From Cryptomeria japonica (Eukaryota; Streptophyta; Pinopsida; Cupressales; Cupressaceae), in assembly GCF_030272615.1 (NCBI RefSeq), contig NC_081413.1, forward strand, positions 103,004,239-103,068,238: DNA of 64,000 nucleotides. Reading direction: 5' to 3'. Below the pieces are notes generated by a model. It searched no databases and had not been told where the DNA came from. It saw only the letters and a list, made by a program, of their open reading frames with translations. This document shows positions 32,320 to 44,453 of the stretch, one piece after another. Position numbers and translations under genes: made by a program. Position 1 is the first letter of the stretch, and each line of letters begins with the position of its first letter.

Positions 32320-33818
32320 TGGTGCAAGGGCACCTCTTAAACAAGACAATCATGGATTTGAGGATGAATATTATGATTCTTGAGTCATTTTGGATGTCTT
32401 TTGTTTGTGAACCTTTCATGTATTCAATAAGGACCCCACCATGTACACCATTGTCACAAATTAGGCAACTTGATAAGCCAATTTGGACAATTTGGTGTAT
32501 AAGGGGTAGATTGATGTTTATTTAGATGTTTGATGGGATTTTAGGGTGTGTAGGTGAATTTTGATTGATCCAAATTATGTGGATCCCAAATTGATGTGAA
32601 TTGACAACTTTGTCAAAAAGTGCAACTTTTGAAAATGCAACTTTTGCAAGCAAAAGTGCAAATTTTCCACTTTTGGTTGTTGTAAGCCTCTCAATGGCTC
32701 CAACCTCTTCAAAATTAAATTGGAAACCATTAGGGAAGGATATAATTCTTGTGGACATGATTCCCAAGGTTATATTTATGGTGGATTGAAATTTCAAGGC
32801 AATAAAATACTGAAAATTTGAGTTTTTCCCAAAAATTCTGAGTTTGCAGAGGTTGTACATCCTTGTAAGGATTGAATTTGAAAAAAAAAATCATGGAGTA
32901 GATGGATATTTGAATCACCTTTGTTTTGGCAGTGGTATGAGGATTTTATCTTTTGTGAGTAGGGAGAACCCTTCAATTTGCTGACTGTAACCCTGAAAGC
33001 AAGTGTTTGGCTAAGGTTTTACCTAAAAATCACCATATCTTGGACCTCCTTCCTCTAGAAGTTCTTTCCTTTCTTGGAGTGCAGGGTTGGTCAATCTAAT
33101 TTAAGGTTTTCATGGGTTTTTTCAAGGAAGGCTTGGTTGTGGAGAGTATGATGCAAAACTTGGTAGGCATCTCTATGTGACTACTTTAGACAAAATTAGG
33201 ACAGTCACCCTAAAATATTGTAGCAATGGATTCCAAGTGTAAAACCCTATAATTAGAGATTATTTACCATCCTCCGCATTATCATGAAGTTGGAAATCTA
33301 GGAATGTGTGTTGCTTTGTAAATTAGGCCTATTTACCCTAATTAGGTCTCTAGGCTCCTAAGGGGTTTAGACCCTTAGAGTACAGATCTTGCCAAACTAT
33401 TTTGGTGATGAAAGTAAATCCTAAAAGGGTATCTATAATGATAAATAGTTTGTTAGGGTGTGTGCAATATTTTGGAGTTAAGGGAAAAATACTTGCCAAA
33501 TAGGGCTACTAGCCAAGGGGGTAGGTTTACAAAGGAAGTATAAGGCATTGAAGAAAAAAAATAAAACCAATGTTTGGAATAGTCCTTAGGAGTCATGTAT
33601 TGACTAATTCCAAATCCCCCAAGAGCAAGAGTTATGGAGAGGTGTATTGAAGGTGTTGAGACCTGTTACTCATTTTGAGGAGGTGCTAGACTAGGGGAGT
33701 GTGTGTAGTTCAAACCTTAAGATGTGGAGTCCTTCCTTGTAGGATCCTTATTGTCATTTGAAGGGTCAAACCCAAACCTTTTGGACTTGTCCTTATTTGT
33801 GTTAAGGGCTCTGCATCA
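32320..33818 (+). repeat. GYC 5' LTR
   Basis: A 1.5 kb LTR starting TGGTGCAAGGGCAC and ending GGGCTCTGCATCA, two bases before the primer-binding site. It matches 42976-44448 along its length. It holds a stretch near 32610-32670 with repeated GCAACTTTTG/GCAAATTTTCC that is partly missing from the 3' LTR. Confidence 0.92.
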
Positions 33819-33820
33819 AG

Positions 33821-33832
33821 TGGTATCAGAGC
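33821..33832 (+). other. GYC primer-binding site (initiator Met-tRNA)
   Basis: TGGTATCAGAGC on the plus strand, two bases after the LTR end. Confidence 0.95.
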
Positions 33833-33867
33833 TTAGGAGTATACTTTGGACCAGAGAAGAAGACAAG

Positions 33868-35019
33868 ATGTCAGAGGAAGAGGGATCCCAAGATCTCCCA
33901 TCAAGGACGATCAATGTTGAGTTGGCTTTCTTGGTGAAGATGCAGATGGAAGAGAGGAGAGAAGTCAGGGCTAAGAATTAGGCCTTAAGAAATGAAATGG
34001 ACCAGTTGAAGGGCAAAGTGGAGAGGGGAGAGAGAGACTATGGAGGAGATGAAGAAGGGAATGAAAAGGAGATCCCTAGGCAGGAAGAAATAGAGGTTCC
34101 TATAGACCAAAGACCCCTAATGAGTATCCTCAATTCCATGGAAAGGAAAAAAATAGATGTGAAGTTGGATCTACTAGTGTTTGTAGGTAAGATGGAACCT
34201 GATACAGTGATGGAGTGGATAGACTCCTTAGACAATTTCTTTGAGAGTGAAGACATACCAAAGAACCAAAGGGTTAAGATGGCTCAATCCAAAATGAAAG
34301 GGGTTGCACTGACTTGGTGGACTTTCATCCAAGATGAGAGGGTGAAAGAGGGAAAGAGAAAAGTTGCTACTTGGAAGAAGATGGTGGCTTTGGTGAAGGA
34401 AGCCTATGTTCCAGTGGACTATAATGTCCAATTGCATAAAAGGAGACAAAACTTGAAGCAGAAGGAGATGAATGTGAGTTCCTACACAAAGAAGTTCATG
34501 AAGTTGTGTGTGAAGACCAAAGTAAAGGAGAGTGAGGATGAGAAAGTGGTGAGATATCTCAATGGATTGATATTTTCCATTCAAGAAGATTTGGACCTCC
34601 ACACCCCGGAGATAGTCCAAAAATGCTTTCAGTTGGCACTTAAGGTGGAGGAGAAGCTAAAGAGGAGGCAGGAACAAAATAGCAGAGGCAAAAGGAGACA
34701 ACAAAGAGGGGGAAGAAGCCCTTTTAGAGGCAAAGGAAGTGGTTTTGGATACCAAGGTGAGTCTAGTCAAGAAGGCACTAGAGGAGAGAGCAGTTACAAC
34801 CACGGAGGGGGCTACAATCAAAGAGAGAAATTTAGGGGTAGAAGACCATTCTCTAGAGGAAGATATCAAGGTAGAGGACCTCCTAGATGTTACAAATACA
34901 ACCAAGAGGGGCACATGGCCAATAGGTGTCCAGAGAAGGCTACAAGCTCCATGGGAGAAAGGAGGAGCAACTTGGTGCAGGAAGCTGATTGCCAAAGTGT
35001 GGCAAGTGCAAACACCTAA
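33868..35019 (+). pseudogene. GYC gag, RG-rich nucleocapsid
   Basis: The start is the ATG at 33868 (MSEEEGSQDLPSR), 35 bases after the primer-binding site. A TAG at 33979-33981 is the only stop before 35019. The gag core (MEWIDSLDNFFESEDIP, then ALTWWTFIQDE, about 34210-34330) is followed by an Arg/Gly-rich segment at about 34680-34890 of RGG-box type. The zinc knuckle near 34895 reads CYKYNQEGHMANRC, with Tyr in place of the second Cys. The RGG stretch and knuckle would bind element RNA. Confidence 0.9.
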
Positions 35020-35316
35020 AGTGTCAATGCTCCTGATAGCTATGGCTACCCTGAAAGAGGAGAGCTCTAATGATGAGGAGAGCAGTGACCACGATTAAGG
35101 TACCTAATAAGGAGCCCCCACAAAGAAAGCCTCTTTTCAAAACTACCTGTAGAGCAGGAGGAAAGGTATGCAAGGTCTAGATAGACTTCGGGTCTACTGG
35201 GAATTTTCTGTCACTTGAAATGGTAGAGAAGCTTAAGTTGAGAAGTTTGATACATCCTTACCCCTAAAAGGTCTCATATCTCACCCAAGGTTAGCAAGTA
35301 TTGGTAGAAGAGTAGG
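35020..35316 (+). pseudogene. GYC protease, 5' part before the solo LTR
   Basis: A short piece with the active-site region near 35178-35215, reading IDFGSTGNFLSLEMVEKLKL. The usual DSG is DFG, so a catalytic-loop residue is changed. Stops occur just before it and in the following stretch. The piece ends at VEE at 35316, where the GYA-family LTR begins, and the protein continues after 39727. Confidence 0.75.
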
Positions 35317-36464
35317 TGTCATGCCCAAATGTTTGGGCAAAAACGGAACAATAATTTTTTTTTTACAACAAAATTACACTAAATAATCTAAATTTAAAAT
35401 GGAATGAATAAGTTTTGTCTTAACTAAAGGTTGACTCAAGATTAAATGGAATGGTTTCCTAAAGTTGGTTTAATCAACTCAATCATTAGAGCATCATTAA
35501 TTTGAGTAGACTAATTATTCCCTAAAAAGGGTCGTCACAACTTAATTAATTTCCCGTAATTAAAATTTCTCCAATAATAAATCAAGAGACATTAATTATC
35601 TCAAAAGTATTAATATACTCAAGGCTAAATAAAATAATGTTAACTCATATTAAAAATAATAAATTGGGCAAACACGATTACGCTTATAAATTAAACTAAT
35701 AGAGTTAACCAAATCAAATATAATATTTGCCAAGTAAAAATCATTTTTTATTAAAGTCGAATTTAAATCCCCTTAGATATTTAAATTCCAACTATTATAT
35801 AATTGACCAACAATGACCTCATAGGTTAAAAGTTTATATTAATACTTTTAATAAATTTCATTAATAAAAATTTCCAAAAGATTTTTATTCCAAATAACAT
35901 AATTAATAAATATATGAACTAGCATATATATATATATATAGGTGTATACTTACACACATTTCCCTACTAAAGTCTATATTAAGAACCAATTTTACCCTAG
36001 TCAATATTAGAAGTTATGTATTTCTACATATTGACTATAGACAAATGGGGGGTAATTCTTTTCAAATTTCAAAAAGAATTTCTCCCTCATTTCATTTATA
36101 TTAATATTTTAATCTGAACCCTAACCAAGGTTGATCTATTATTTTATACTAACTCTTTTCTCTCTTTTTATCTTTTATTCTTATCAAGCTAACCCTAACC
36201 CAAAATTGGGTTAGGGCTGCTTGTTCTACATTTTGTTTTTTGTGTGTTTGTTGAACAGGACGGCAACATGGGCGAAGGGAGGCCGAAGGAGGTGGCCATG
36301 GCGGAGGACGGGAGGGGGAGTTGGCATGGTGCGGGGTGGAGGGGCACTCGAGCACCACTGAAAATACCCATAGTGGCGGCCTAGTGCCGCTCACTGTGGT
36401 TGCCCACGATTGTTGCCCTAGGTTATTTTTATTATTATTATTATTATTATTTTTAAACATTAAT

Positions 36465-36650
36465 ATATATATATATGTATATATGTATGTATATATATAT
36501 ATATGTATATGTATGTATATATATATATATGTATATGTATGTATATCTATATGTATATGTATATGTATGTATATCTATATGTATATGTATATGTATGTAT
36601 ATCTATATATATATGTATATGTATGTATATCTATATAACAATATATACAT
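36465..36650. repeat. TATATG-rich minisatellite in solo LTR
   Basis: A run of TA, TG and CTATAT units. From about 36539 there is a period of about 28 bases (unit GTATGTATATCTATATGTAT plus 8 bases) repeated three times and more. A (TTA)n run precedes it at 36424-36450. Confidence 0.85.
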
Positions 36651-36934
36651 CCCTGGGTATTAACAGTAAGCATTATAATATATATTTCCAGGTATATACA
36701 TACATGAGTATATATTTTTTTTGGCAAACTATTCTCAGGATTTTAATATGGTATAATCAGAACACTTAGAATAAATAAACATTTCATTTATTTCCATTTT
36801 TCTCATAGTTTATTAAATCTATATATTTTAACTTTGAAGCGGAATATGTATTATTCAGTTTATCTTAGAATAAATACAACACTTAGATGCAGTTTTTTTT
36901 TTCTTTTAAAAAAAAAACATTAGGCATAGTCATT

Positions 36935-36938
<4 letters not shown>

Positions 36939-36999
<61 letters not shown>
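36939..36999. repeat. (TA)n tract in solo LTR
   Basis: A perfect TA run of about 61 bases inside the LTR, a possible counterpart of the tract at 3418-3507 where COP1 entered the other copy of this LTR. Confidence 0.9.
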
Positions 37000-37001
<2 letters not shown>

Positions 37002-37573
37002 TGTTTTAAATCTATTTCTTTCCATATCTTCATAAATAATAGAATAGAATAGCTTTTTTTTTTTATTAAATAACATAAAGTTTCTTTTTGCTTTAAGTTA
37101 ACTATAACTAAATTTACAAAAATACTTTCCATTTCTACATGTATTTTTCAGATTTGAGAAAAAAATATAATAGCAATAAATGTATTTACAAAATAGAAAA
37201 ATTAGCAGAAATGATTTTATTTATAGCTGCAATACAAACCTTTCTAAAATCCATTGGTTTAATAACAACAAGATGCATTGTAAGATTAAAAACCATTTCT
37301 AAGTTACCTAATAATTTTTGATGTTTAGCTATAGACAGAAATAAATATTTCTCCTCTTTTATTAAAAACTGCACTACTAACATCTAAATGATTTCATTTC
37401 CTTTTTAGTAGCAATAAGAACAAACTACAGTTTTCATGCTTAATCTTTTCTATAAACAAATCATTAAAGTAATAATTTCAATAATGCATTCTTCACTTTG
37501 AAAGAATATATACTTCAAATAAAAATACACCTTTATTACATGGTTAAAAAAACTAATCCATCAGTTACATTTT

Positions 37574-37712
37574 CTTTTCTATAACTAAATACAATAAGAA
37601 ATTCTTTTTCTTTTCTATAACTAAATATAATAAGAAATCCTTTTTCTTTTCTGCAACTAAATACAATAAGAAATTATTTTTCCTTTCTGCAACTAAAATT
37701 AAAATAAACAAT
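37574..37712. repeat. 36-bp tandem repeat, nearly four units
   Basis: The unit starts CTTTTCTATAACTAAATACA and has a 36-base period, repeated nearly four times with small changes (TATA or TGCA in the middle). Because 36 is a multiple of three, it creates a repetitive open frame on the minus strand that is not a gene. The TTTTCTGCAA motifs of the GYA 3' LTR at 3760-4480 may be an eroded version. Confidence 0.88.
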
Positions 37713-39726
37713 AGAACCATTTCATATTCCCTTCCAATCTCTTCCCAAGCAAACCTGCAAATAAAAGTTGTAGGTTGTGACCATGGAGGCTCACCTCCCA
37801 ACCTAGGCTTACAAGAAGCCACCCCTGAGCTAGGAGAACCAAGGCTAAATGGGAGACACACAAACAATACACATACAAGCAAGAAAATTCACAACATACA
37901 CACTCCCAACCCAAGGATAGACAACATCACTTTTGTGACTTTTCAATTGGGGTGAAGGTGGACCATATACCTAGAGGAGAATTCTGCAAGTAGGAGAACA
38001 TAATTCCATTGTATGACTACCAAAAAATGCATCCACAATTCCAAACTTTTCCCAACAATTCCTTATGTCCCCCAAGGCATACAAGCCAACAAACTCCCCT
38101 TATGACCCCCATTGCATAAACAAAACACTATGCAGCAAGGGTCCCATAACCCCTAGTAAATCACACTCTTCCAAAGAGACCCTCTACACTCATAGGTTGT
38201 CAAACAACCCTTCACCCCAAGGCCACTCTACCCTCCCAAGGGTGAGTTTGGCCTTGAAAACTCCCAAAAACAAAACTCAAAAATCACAATAACAAAATAA
38301 AAGAACATATAGAGAAGAACTCAACATCTTCCTAACACACTAAGATATCAACAATGAAAACAAGTATAACAAGCAATCTTTTCAAATGTACAACAACATA
38401 CAAGAACTAGAAAAACAACCAACCTTAAATTTGCCAAAAGGATGATGAATCTTGTAGAAGAGCTGCCCAAATCCACTATATTTTCCCCTCAAGACTTAGC
38501 CAAAAATCTTCCAAAAACTTACAAAAACTACTCAAGAATCTAAGTCTCCAAAAATGGAGAGTGGGTGATCAAACTTCTCCCTCCCAAGCTATTCCCTAAG
38601 AAGACACTCCTCACTCTCTCCAATCCTCTTGGGAAGGGTGAAGGATGTTCATAGGTTGGTCTTCCCAAAGCCTTACAAACTCTCTAGCCAAGGCACCTCA
38701 AAAAGGTAAAAGGAATGGGGAAGAGCAATGCCACTCATGAGGAGAGTTGTCTAACCTAGGTAGGCTCCTCAAAAGTTGAAATTTGACTAACTTGGAAAAC
38801 TCAACTTTTGGGGTGACTAAACAGTCCCCAGGGAGTGGACACATGGATAAATTTGGCCTTCATCCATAAGTACATCATATGGCCCACTAAAAATGCCCCT
38901 AACTTGACCCTAGGAGTTAGTTTAACCCTCTAGAAACTCACCCAAAGTTTACCTATAGGTCAACCCTGAGTTGACCTTTCAAATGGCTCCCTATCCAAGA
39001 ATTTCTTGGAACCATACTAGGATAATTGAAAAAAATGCATTGTTAAAACAAATTTCCTCCCAAGGGGCATGTCATTGCCAACTCACTTTACAACACATGT
39101 GTCAAGTGACACCACAAAAGAATTACACATCATTAAAATACACATGGCAAATGTCCCTTTTTTGAAATTTATAATTTAAACAATTTTCAAATTAAACACA
39201 CATCCAAGCATAACATTTACAAATTAAAACACATTTACAAACGAGGTGTTGTCTCTCCAAATAGACAACCCTTGGCTTCACAAACGCACATAGGTCTAGG
39301 CTTGATTCTCTGAATAGTTTCCATGGTCACATGGAATAATTTTCTTGCACATATCTCGTTGCACATTAGTAATTCCAAAAATCACATATAATATTATCAT
39401 ATGGAAAGAATACAATTCAGACATTGCATACAATTTCATTTATAATAATCAAGTTTCCAATTATCTAATAACATCCACATAAAATAATCTACTAAATGGC
39501 ATCATCATAATCATCATGGAATTAAATCATTTATAGAGCATGCATCCATAATTTTCTAGCATCAAAATAAAGTACTGCAAATCAAAGTAAATGACATAAT
39601 CATATCAATGTTATCCAAACACTAGATCATATAAAATCTATGTCCATAATGCATCAAAATGTAGTATCAATAGTAGGTCCAACATGAAAATAACTAAAAT
39701 GCTATGATAGCTCGGGTAGGGCCTCA

Positions 39727-42700
39727 TAATAGGCTTGGGTAGAGTTTTAGATTGGATCATACAAGGATATACTACTATTTGATATAGCCAAGATGGATGC
39801 ATGCCATCTCCTATTTGGGAGACCCTGGCAGTTTGATTTGAAGGCTTATCATGATGGGGTTAGAAACACCTATTCAATCACCAAAGATGGTAAGGTAATA
39901 GAACTTTTACCCTTGATGGAGAATGAGATAAAACCAAAGGGGAAGGATGCCAAAGTGTTGCTGATAGAAGGGAAGCAGTTCATGAAGGAGATTATAGAGA
40001 AGGATGCAGTTTTCTATGCCCTCATTCCCAAGTCCAAGATGACATAGAAGGAGTAGTTTGCAGAAAGGAAAGAAGAAGGACAAAGGCACATAGACCCTGC
40101 AGTCAGATAGTTACTTGACAAATACAAAGGCATCATCTCAGATGGAATGCCAAGATCCCTACCATCGGTAAGAGACATAAGTCATTGCATAGATCTGATC
40201 CCTGGATCTATCCTACCAAATAAAGAAGCATACAAGCTTACTCCAGACCAGAATGCAGAGATGGCAAGACAAATTGAGGAGTTGCTAGAATCAGGGCTAA
40301 TTGGCAAAAGTCTAAGCCCATGCACAATACCTACTATCCTTGAACCCAAGAAAGAAGGCACTTGGAGGCTATGCACAAACTCAAGGGCCATCAACAAGAT
40401 AACTATAAGGTATAGGTTCCCAATCCCTAGGATAGAGGATTTATTGGATTTCTTGGGGAGTGCTAAATATTTCACCAAAATGGATCTAAAAAGTGGATAC
40501 CATCATATTAGAATAAGGATAGCGGATGAATGGAAAACAACTTTTAAAACCAATGAGGGGTTGTATGAGTGGAAAGTAATACCATTTGGGTTGTCCAATG
40601 CCCCTAGTACCTTTATGAGGTTGATGAATGAGGTCTTGGTGGAGTTCATAGGCAATTTTGTAATAGTATACCTAGATGATATCTTGATCTTTAGCCACAC
40701 AAGGGAAGAGCACCTCAAACATGTAGATATGGTCCTCAAAAGGTTACATGAAGAGAAACTAATGATAAATTTGGATAAATGTTTGTTCATGCAGGAGGAG
40801 ATCATTTACTTGGGATTTGTAATCTCACAAGGTGAGTTGAAAATGGACCAAGAGAAGGTAAGTGCTATCCTATCTTGGCCAACACCTAAAACCATGAATG
40901 ATGTCTAGAGTTTCCATGGCTTAGCAACTTTTTATAGGAAGTTTATAAGGGGATTTAGTCATGTTTGTGCACCAATGCTTGACACCATAAAAGGAGGACA
41001 AAAGTGTAGGTTCAGTTGGACCAAGGAGGCAGATGACTCATTTAAAACTTTGAAGAAGAAAGTTGTAGAACAACCAGTCCTTGCCCTGCTAGACTTCAAC
41101 AATATATTTCAAGTGGAATGTGATGCAAGCCACATGGCTATTGGGGTAGTACTTAGTCAAGAGGTAAGGCCAAATGCCTTTTTTAGTGAAAAAATAAATG
41201 ATGCCAAGAGGAGATACTCATCCTATGATTTGGAGATGCATGCTTTGGTTCAGTCATTGGAGAAGTAGATGCACTACTTGTTATGAAGGGAGTTTATAGT
41301 TTTCATTGATAATTAGGCACTCAGTTTCATAAACAGTCAAGAGAAGTTAAACCACAGGCACATGAAGTGGGTAGAGACCCTACAAGCCTTCACCTTCAAC
41401 CTCAAGCACAAAAAGGGGGTCAAGAACAAAGTTGCAGATGCCTTGAGCAGGAGGGTCTTAACCATCAACCAAGTCAAGATGGAAAGTGTTGGCATTGACT
41501 CCTTGAAGAACATGTATGATGTTGATGAAGATTTTGGAGAGATCTACAAGGTATGTGAGTCTTTTGGTGAGAAGTATCATGTTGAATTTTCTAATTTTTT
41601 GATCCAAGAGGGATTGCTATTCAAGGGTGGACAATTATGTATACCTAAGTGTTCTATGAGATTGAATATTATTAGGGAAAAGAATTATGGAGAAATGGCA
41701 GGTCATTTTGGTCTTGATAAGACCCTTGACCTTGTGAAAAGATACTACTACTAGCCTAAGTTGCAGGTAGATGCTAGGAGGTTTGTGGAAACATGTGTGA
41801 TTTGTCAAAAAGCCAAAGGGAAATCCACCAATGCAGGTTTGTACCAACCTTTACCCATTCCTTCTAGGCCATGGGAAAGCATAAGCATGGATTTTGTGTT
41901 GGGTCTTCCTAGGACAAGGAGGGGGTTTGACAGTGTTTTTGTAGTGGTGGACAGATATAGAAAAATGGCTCATTTCCTGTCATGTAAAACCTCTTGTGAT
42001 GCCTCATATGTTGCAGATTTATTTTTCAAAGAGATAGTCTGGATACATGGGTTGCCTCTATACATAGTTTCAAATAGGGATGTGAAGTTCATAGGTCATT
42101 TTTGGAGGAGCCTTTTTGTAGAAGTTGGGCACCAACCTAGCTTTCTCATCATCCTACCATCCCCAAATGGATGGGCAAACTGAAGTTGTCAATAGGTCCT
42201 TGGGGATCCTATTAAGATGCTTGACAAGACAACATGGAGAAAAATGGGACAACATACTGTCACAGGCAGAGTTCTCATACAAATACACCATAAATAGAAG
42301 CACCAGGAAATCTCCTTTTCAAATTATGTATGGCATCCACCCAAGAGGTGTGTTAGAGTTGAGAGATTTACCTAAGGAAGAATCCATTAGTGCAGGTGGT
42401 GAGGCTTTTGCATCAACCATCAAGGAGGTACATGATCAAGTGAAGACTCATCTCCAACAATCTGCAGAGAAGTACAAGGCTTATGCTGACAAGAAAAAGA
42501 GGGATGTGTTGTTTGGTGTTGGGGATTTAGTATGGTTGCATTTGAAGAAGGAGAGACTCCCAAAAGAAAAACACACAAAGCTCATGCAGAGGAAGATTGG
42601 ACCATGTCAGATTTTGAAGAAGTGTGGGTAGAATGCTTATGAAATCCAACTTCCTCCTGATCTTGGATTGTCACCCATCTTCAATGTGTGTGATCTTACA

Positions 42701-43030
42701 CCTTACAAAGGCAATGGAAATGAAGAAGAAGAACCAATGCAAGTTACAAGAGATAATGATATTCCAAAGCATGATCCACCAAAGTTGAGCAAGGTCCTCA
42801 AAACTAGAGTCACAAAGAGGACAAGTAACAAGGAGTACATAGAGTATTTGGTGGCTTGGCAGGGCAAACCAGACTCTGAAGTAGTTTGGATGACAGACAA
42901 ACAAATTTCTAACCATGGTGCAAACCTCCAAACTCTAATCTCAAGTGGGCTTGAGATCTCTTCTCCTAGAGAGTATGGTGTAGGGGCACATCTTCAACAA
43001 GCCAATCATACATCTGAGGATGAATATTAG
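39727..43030 (+). pseudogene. GYC pol: protease end, RT, RNase H, integrase, chromodomain
   Basis: The protease end contains LLFGRPWQFD near 39810. RT spans about 40150-40960, with KMDLKSGYHHIRI, VIPFGLSNAPSTF and the catalytic VYLDDILIF near 40670. RNase H is about 40980-41450, ending VADALSRR. The integrase has its zinc finger (HFGLDKTLDLVKRYYY ... CVICQKAK, 41700-41815), catalytic acids in SMDFVLGLP, SNRDVKF and GQTEVVN, and a GPCQILKKCG tail. A chromodomain, YIEYLVAWQGKP...VVWM, lies at about 42800-42940. Stops occur near 40046, 40108, 40908, 41266, 41285, 41314, 41752 and 42629, and a frameshift lies near 42130-42180. The frame ends 55 bases inside the 3' LTR. Confidence 0.9.
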
Positions 43031-44448
43031 GATCCTTGAATCATTGTGGATGTCTTTTGTTTGTGAACTTTTCATGTATTCAATAAGGACCCCACCATGT
43101 AAACCATTGTCACAAGTTAGGCAACTTGATAAGCCAGTTTGGAAAATTTGGTGTATAAGGGGTAGATTGATGTTTTTTTAGATGTTTGATGGGATTTTAG
43201 GGTGTGTATGTGATTTTTGGTTGATCCAAATTGTGAGGATCCCAAATTGGTGTGAATTCACAACTTTGTCAAAAAGTGCAACTTTTCCACTTTTGGTTGT
43301 TGTAAGCCTCTAAATGGCTCCAACCTCTTCAAAATTTAGTTGAAAACCATTGGGGAAGGATATAATAATTTTGGACATGATTCCCAAGGTTAGAGTTAGG
43401 GTGGATTAAAATTTGATGGCAATAAAATATTGAAAATTTGAGTTTTTCCTAGAAATTCTGAGTTTGCAGAGTTGTACATCCTTGTACGGATTGAATTTGA
43501 CAAAATAATTCATGGATTAGATGGAGGGTTGAATTACCTTTGTTTTGGAAATGGTCTAAGGATTTGATCTTATGTGAGAAAGGAGAAACCTTCAATTTGC
43601 TGACTGTAACCCAGAAAGCAAGGGTTTGGCTAGGGTTTTACCTAAAAATGGCCATATCTTGCACCTCCTTCCTCTATAAGTTATTTCCTTTTGTTGAGTG
43701 TAGGTTTGGTCAATGTACTTTAATTTTTTCATGGGTTTTTTCAGGGAAGGCTCAGTTGTGGAGAGTATGATGCAAAACTAGGTAGGCATCCCTATGTGAC
43801 TACTTTAGACAAAATTAGGACAGTCACCCTAAAATATTTTAGCGGTGGATTCCAGGCATGAAACCCTTTAATTAGAGATTATTTACCATCCCCCAAATTC
43901 TCATGAAGTTGTATTTTTAGTTGGAAATCTAGAAATGGGTGTTGCTTTGTAAATTAGGCCTAATCGCCTAATTAGGTCTCTAGACTCCTAAGGGGTTTAG
44001 ACCCTTAGATTGTTGATCTTGCCAAACCATTTTGGGGATGAAAGTAACTCCTAAAAGGGTATCTATAATGATAAATAGTTTTTTAGGGCGTGTGCAATAT
44101 TTTGGAGTTAAGAGGAAAATACCTGCCAAATAGGGCTACTAGCCAAGGGGGTAGGTTTACAAAGGAAGTATAAGGCATTGAAGACAATACCTAAAAACAA
44201 TGTTTGAAATAGTCCTTAGGAGTCATGTATTGACCAATTCCAAATTCCCCAAGAGCAAGAATATTAGAGAGGTGTATTGAAGGTGTTGAGACCTTTTACT
44301 CATTTTGAGTAGGTGTTGGACTAGGAGAGTGTGTGTAGTTCAAACCTTGAGATGTGGAGTCCTTCCTTGTAGGACCCTTATTGTCATTTTAAGGGTCAAA
44401 CCCAAACCTTTTGGACTTTTCCTTAGGTGTGTGAAGGGCTCTGCATCA
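42976..44448 (+). repeat. GYC 3' LTR
   Basis: A 1473 bp LTR starting TGGTGTAGGGGCAC and ending GGGCTCTGCATCA, then the target duplication GAAAT. It lacks about 38 bases near 43282 that the 5' LTR has, between short direct repeats. The upstream polypurine tract is weak; the purines GAGAGTA are all that is visible before the LTR. Confidence 0.92.
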
Positions 44449-44453
44449 GAAAT
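44449..44453. repeat. GYC target-site duplication, right copy (GAAAT)
   Basis: An exact repeat of 32315-32319, after which the COP3 protease continues. Confidence 0.93.

Larger units (their letters stand above)
35317..39726 (-). repeat. Solo LTR of GYA family, 4.4 kb
   Basis: It starts TGTCATGCCC, like 19005, and ends GGGTAGGGCCTCA, like 6457. It has no internal region, so recombination between two LTRs removed the element body. The orientation matches GYA on the minus strand. Flanks are GTAGG (35312-35316) and, allowing two more bases at the right, ATAGG (39729-39733), an imperfect target duplication. The start forms a small hairpin (TGCCCAAA and TTTGGGCA). There is no gene; the open frames within it arise from simple repeats and low-complexity DNA. 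A GC-rich island at 36250-36420 may be the regulatory or transcribed core of the LTR. Confidence 0.87.
32320..44448 (+). mobile_element. GYC, full-length Ty3/gypsy chromovirus inside COP3
   Basis: A plus-strand element with both LTRs (32320-33818 and 42976-44448), a Met primer-binding site, RG-rich gag, protease, RT, RNase H, integrase and a canonical chromodomain, with TSD GAAAT. A 4.4 kb GYA-family solo LTR interrupts the protease; without it the element is about 7.7 kb. The two LTRs are visibly diverged, so this is older than COP2. The pol frame runs into the 3' LTR, as described for CRM-type chromoviruses, but clade assignment is uncertain. Pol carries about ten stops or frameshifts. Confidence 0.93.

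Noticed and set aside
32522-32976. Frames of 60-112 codons on both strands
   Set aside because: They lie in the GYC 5' LTR and are not kept in the 3' LTR copy.
34038-34995. Minus-strand frames of 72-130 codons
   Set aside because: They are antisense shadows of GYC gag and its RG-rich segment.
36183-36216. Telomere-like AACCCTAACCC at 36183-36201 and near 19803-19830
   Set aside because: Only one or two units occur, in an inverted pair with GGTTAGGG, and not the plant TTTAGGG array; they are part of the GYA LTR.
36321-36769. Several overlapping plus-strand frames rich in Tyr, Ile, Met and Val
   Set aside because: They translate the TATATG minisatellite inside the solo LTR.
37565-37882. 105-codon minus-strand frame with 12-residue repeats
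   Set aside because: It is the 36-base tandem repeat read in frame; nothing resembles a real protein family.
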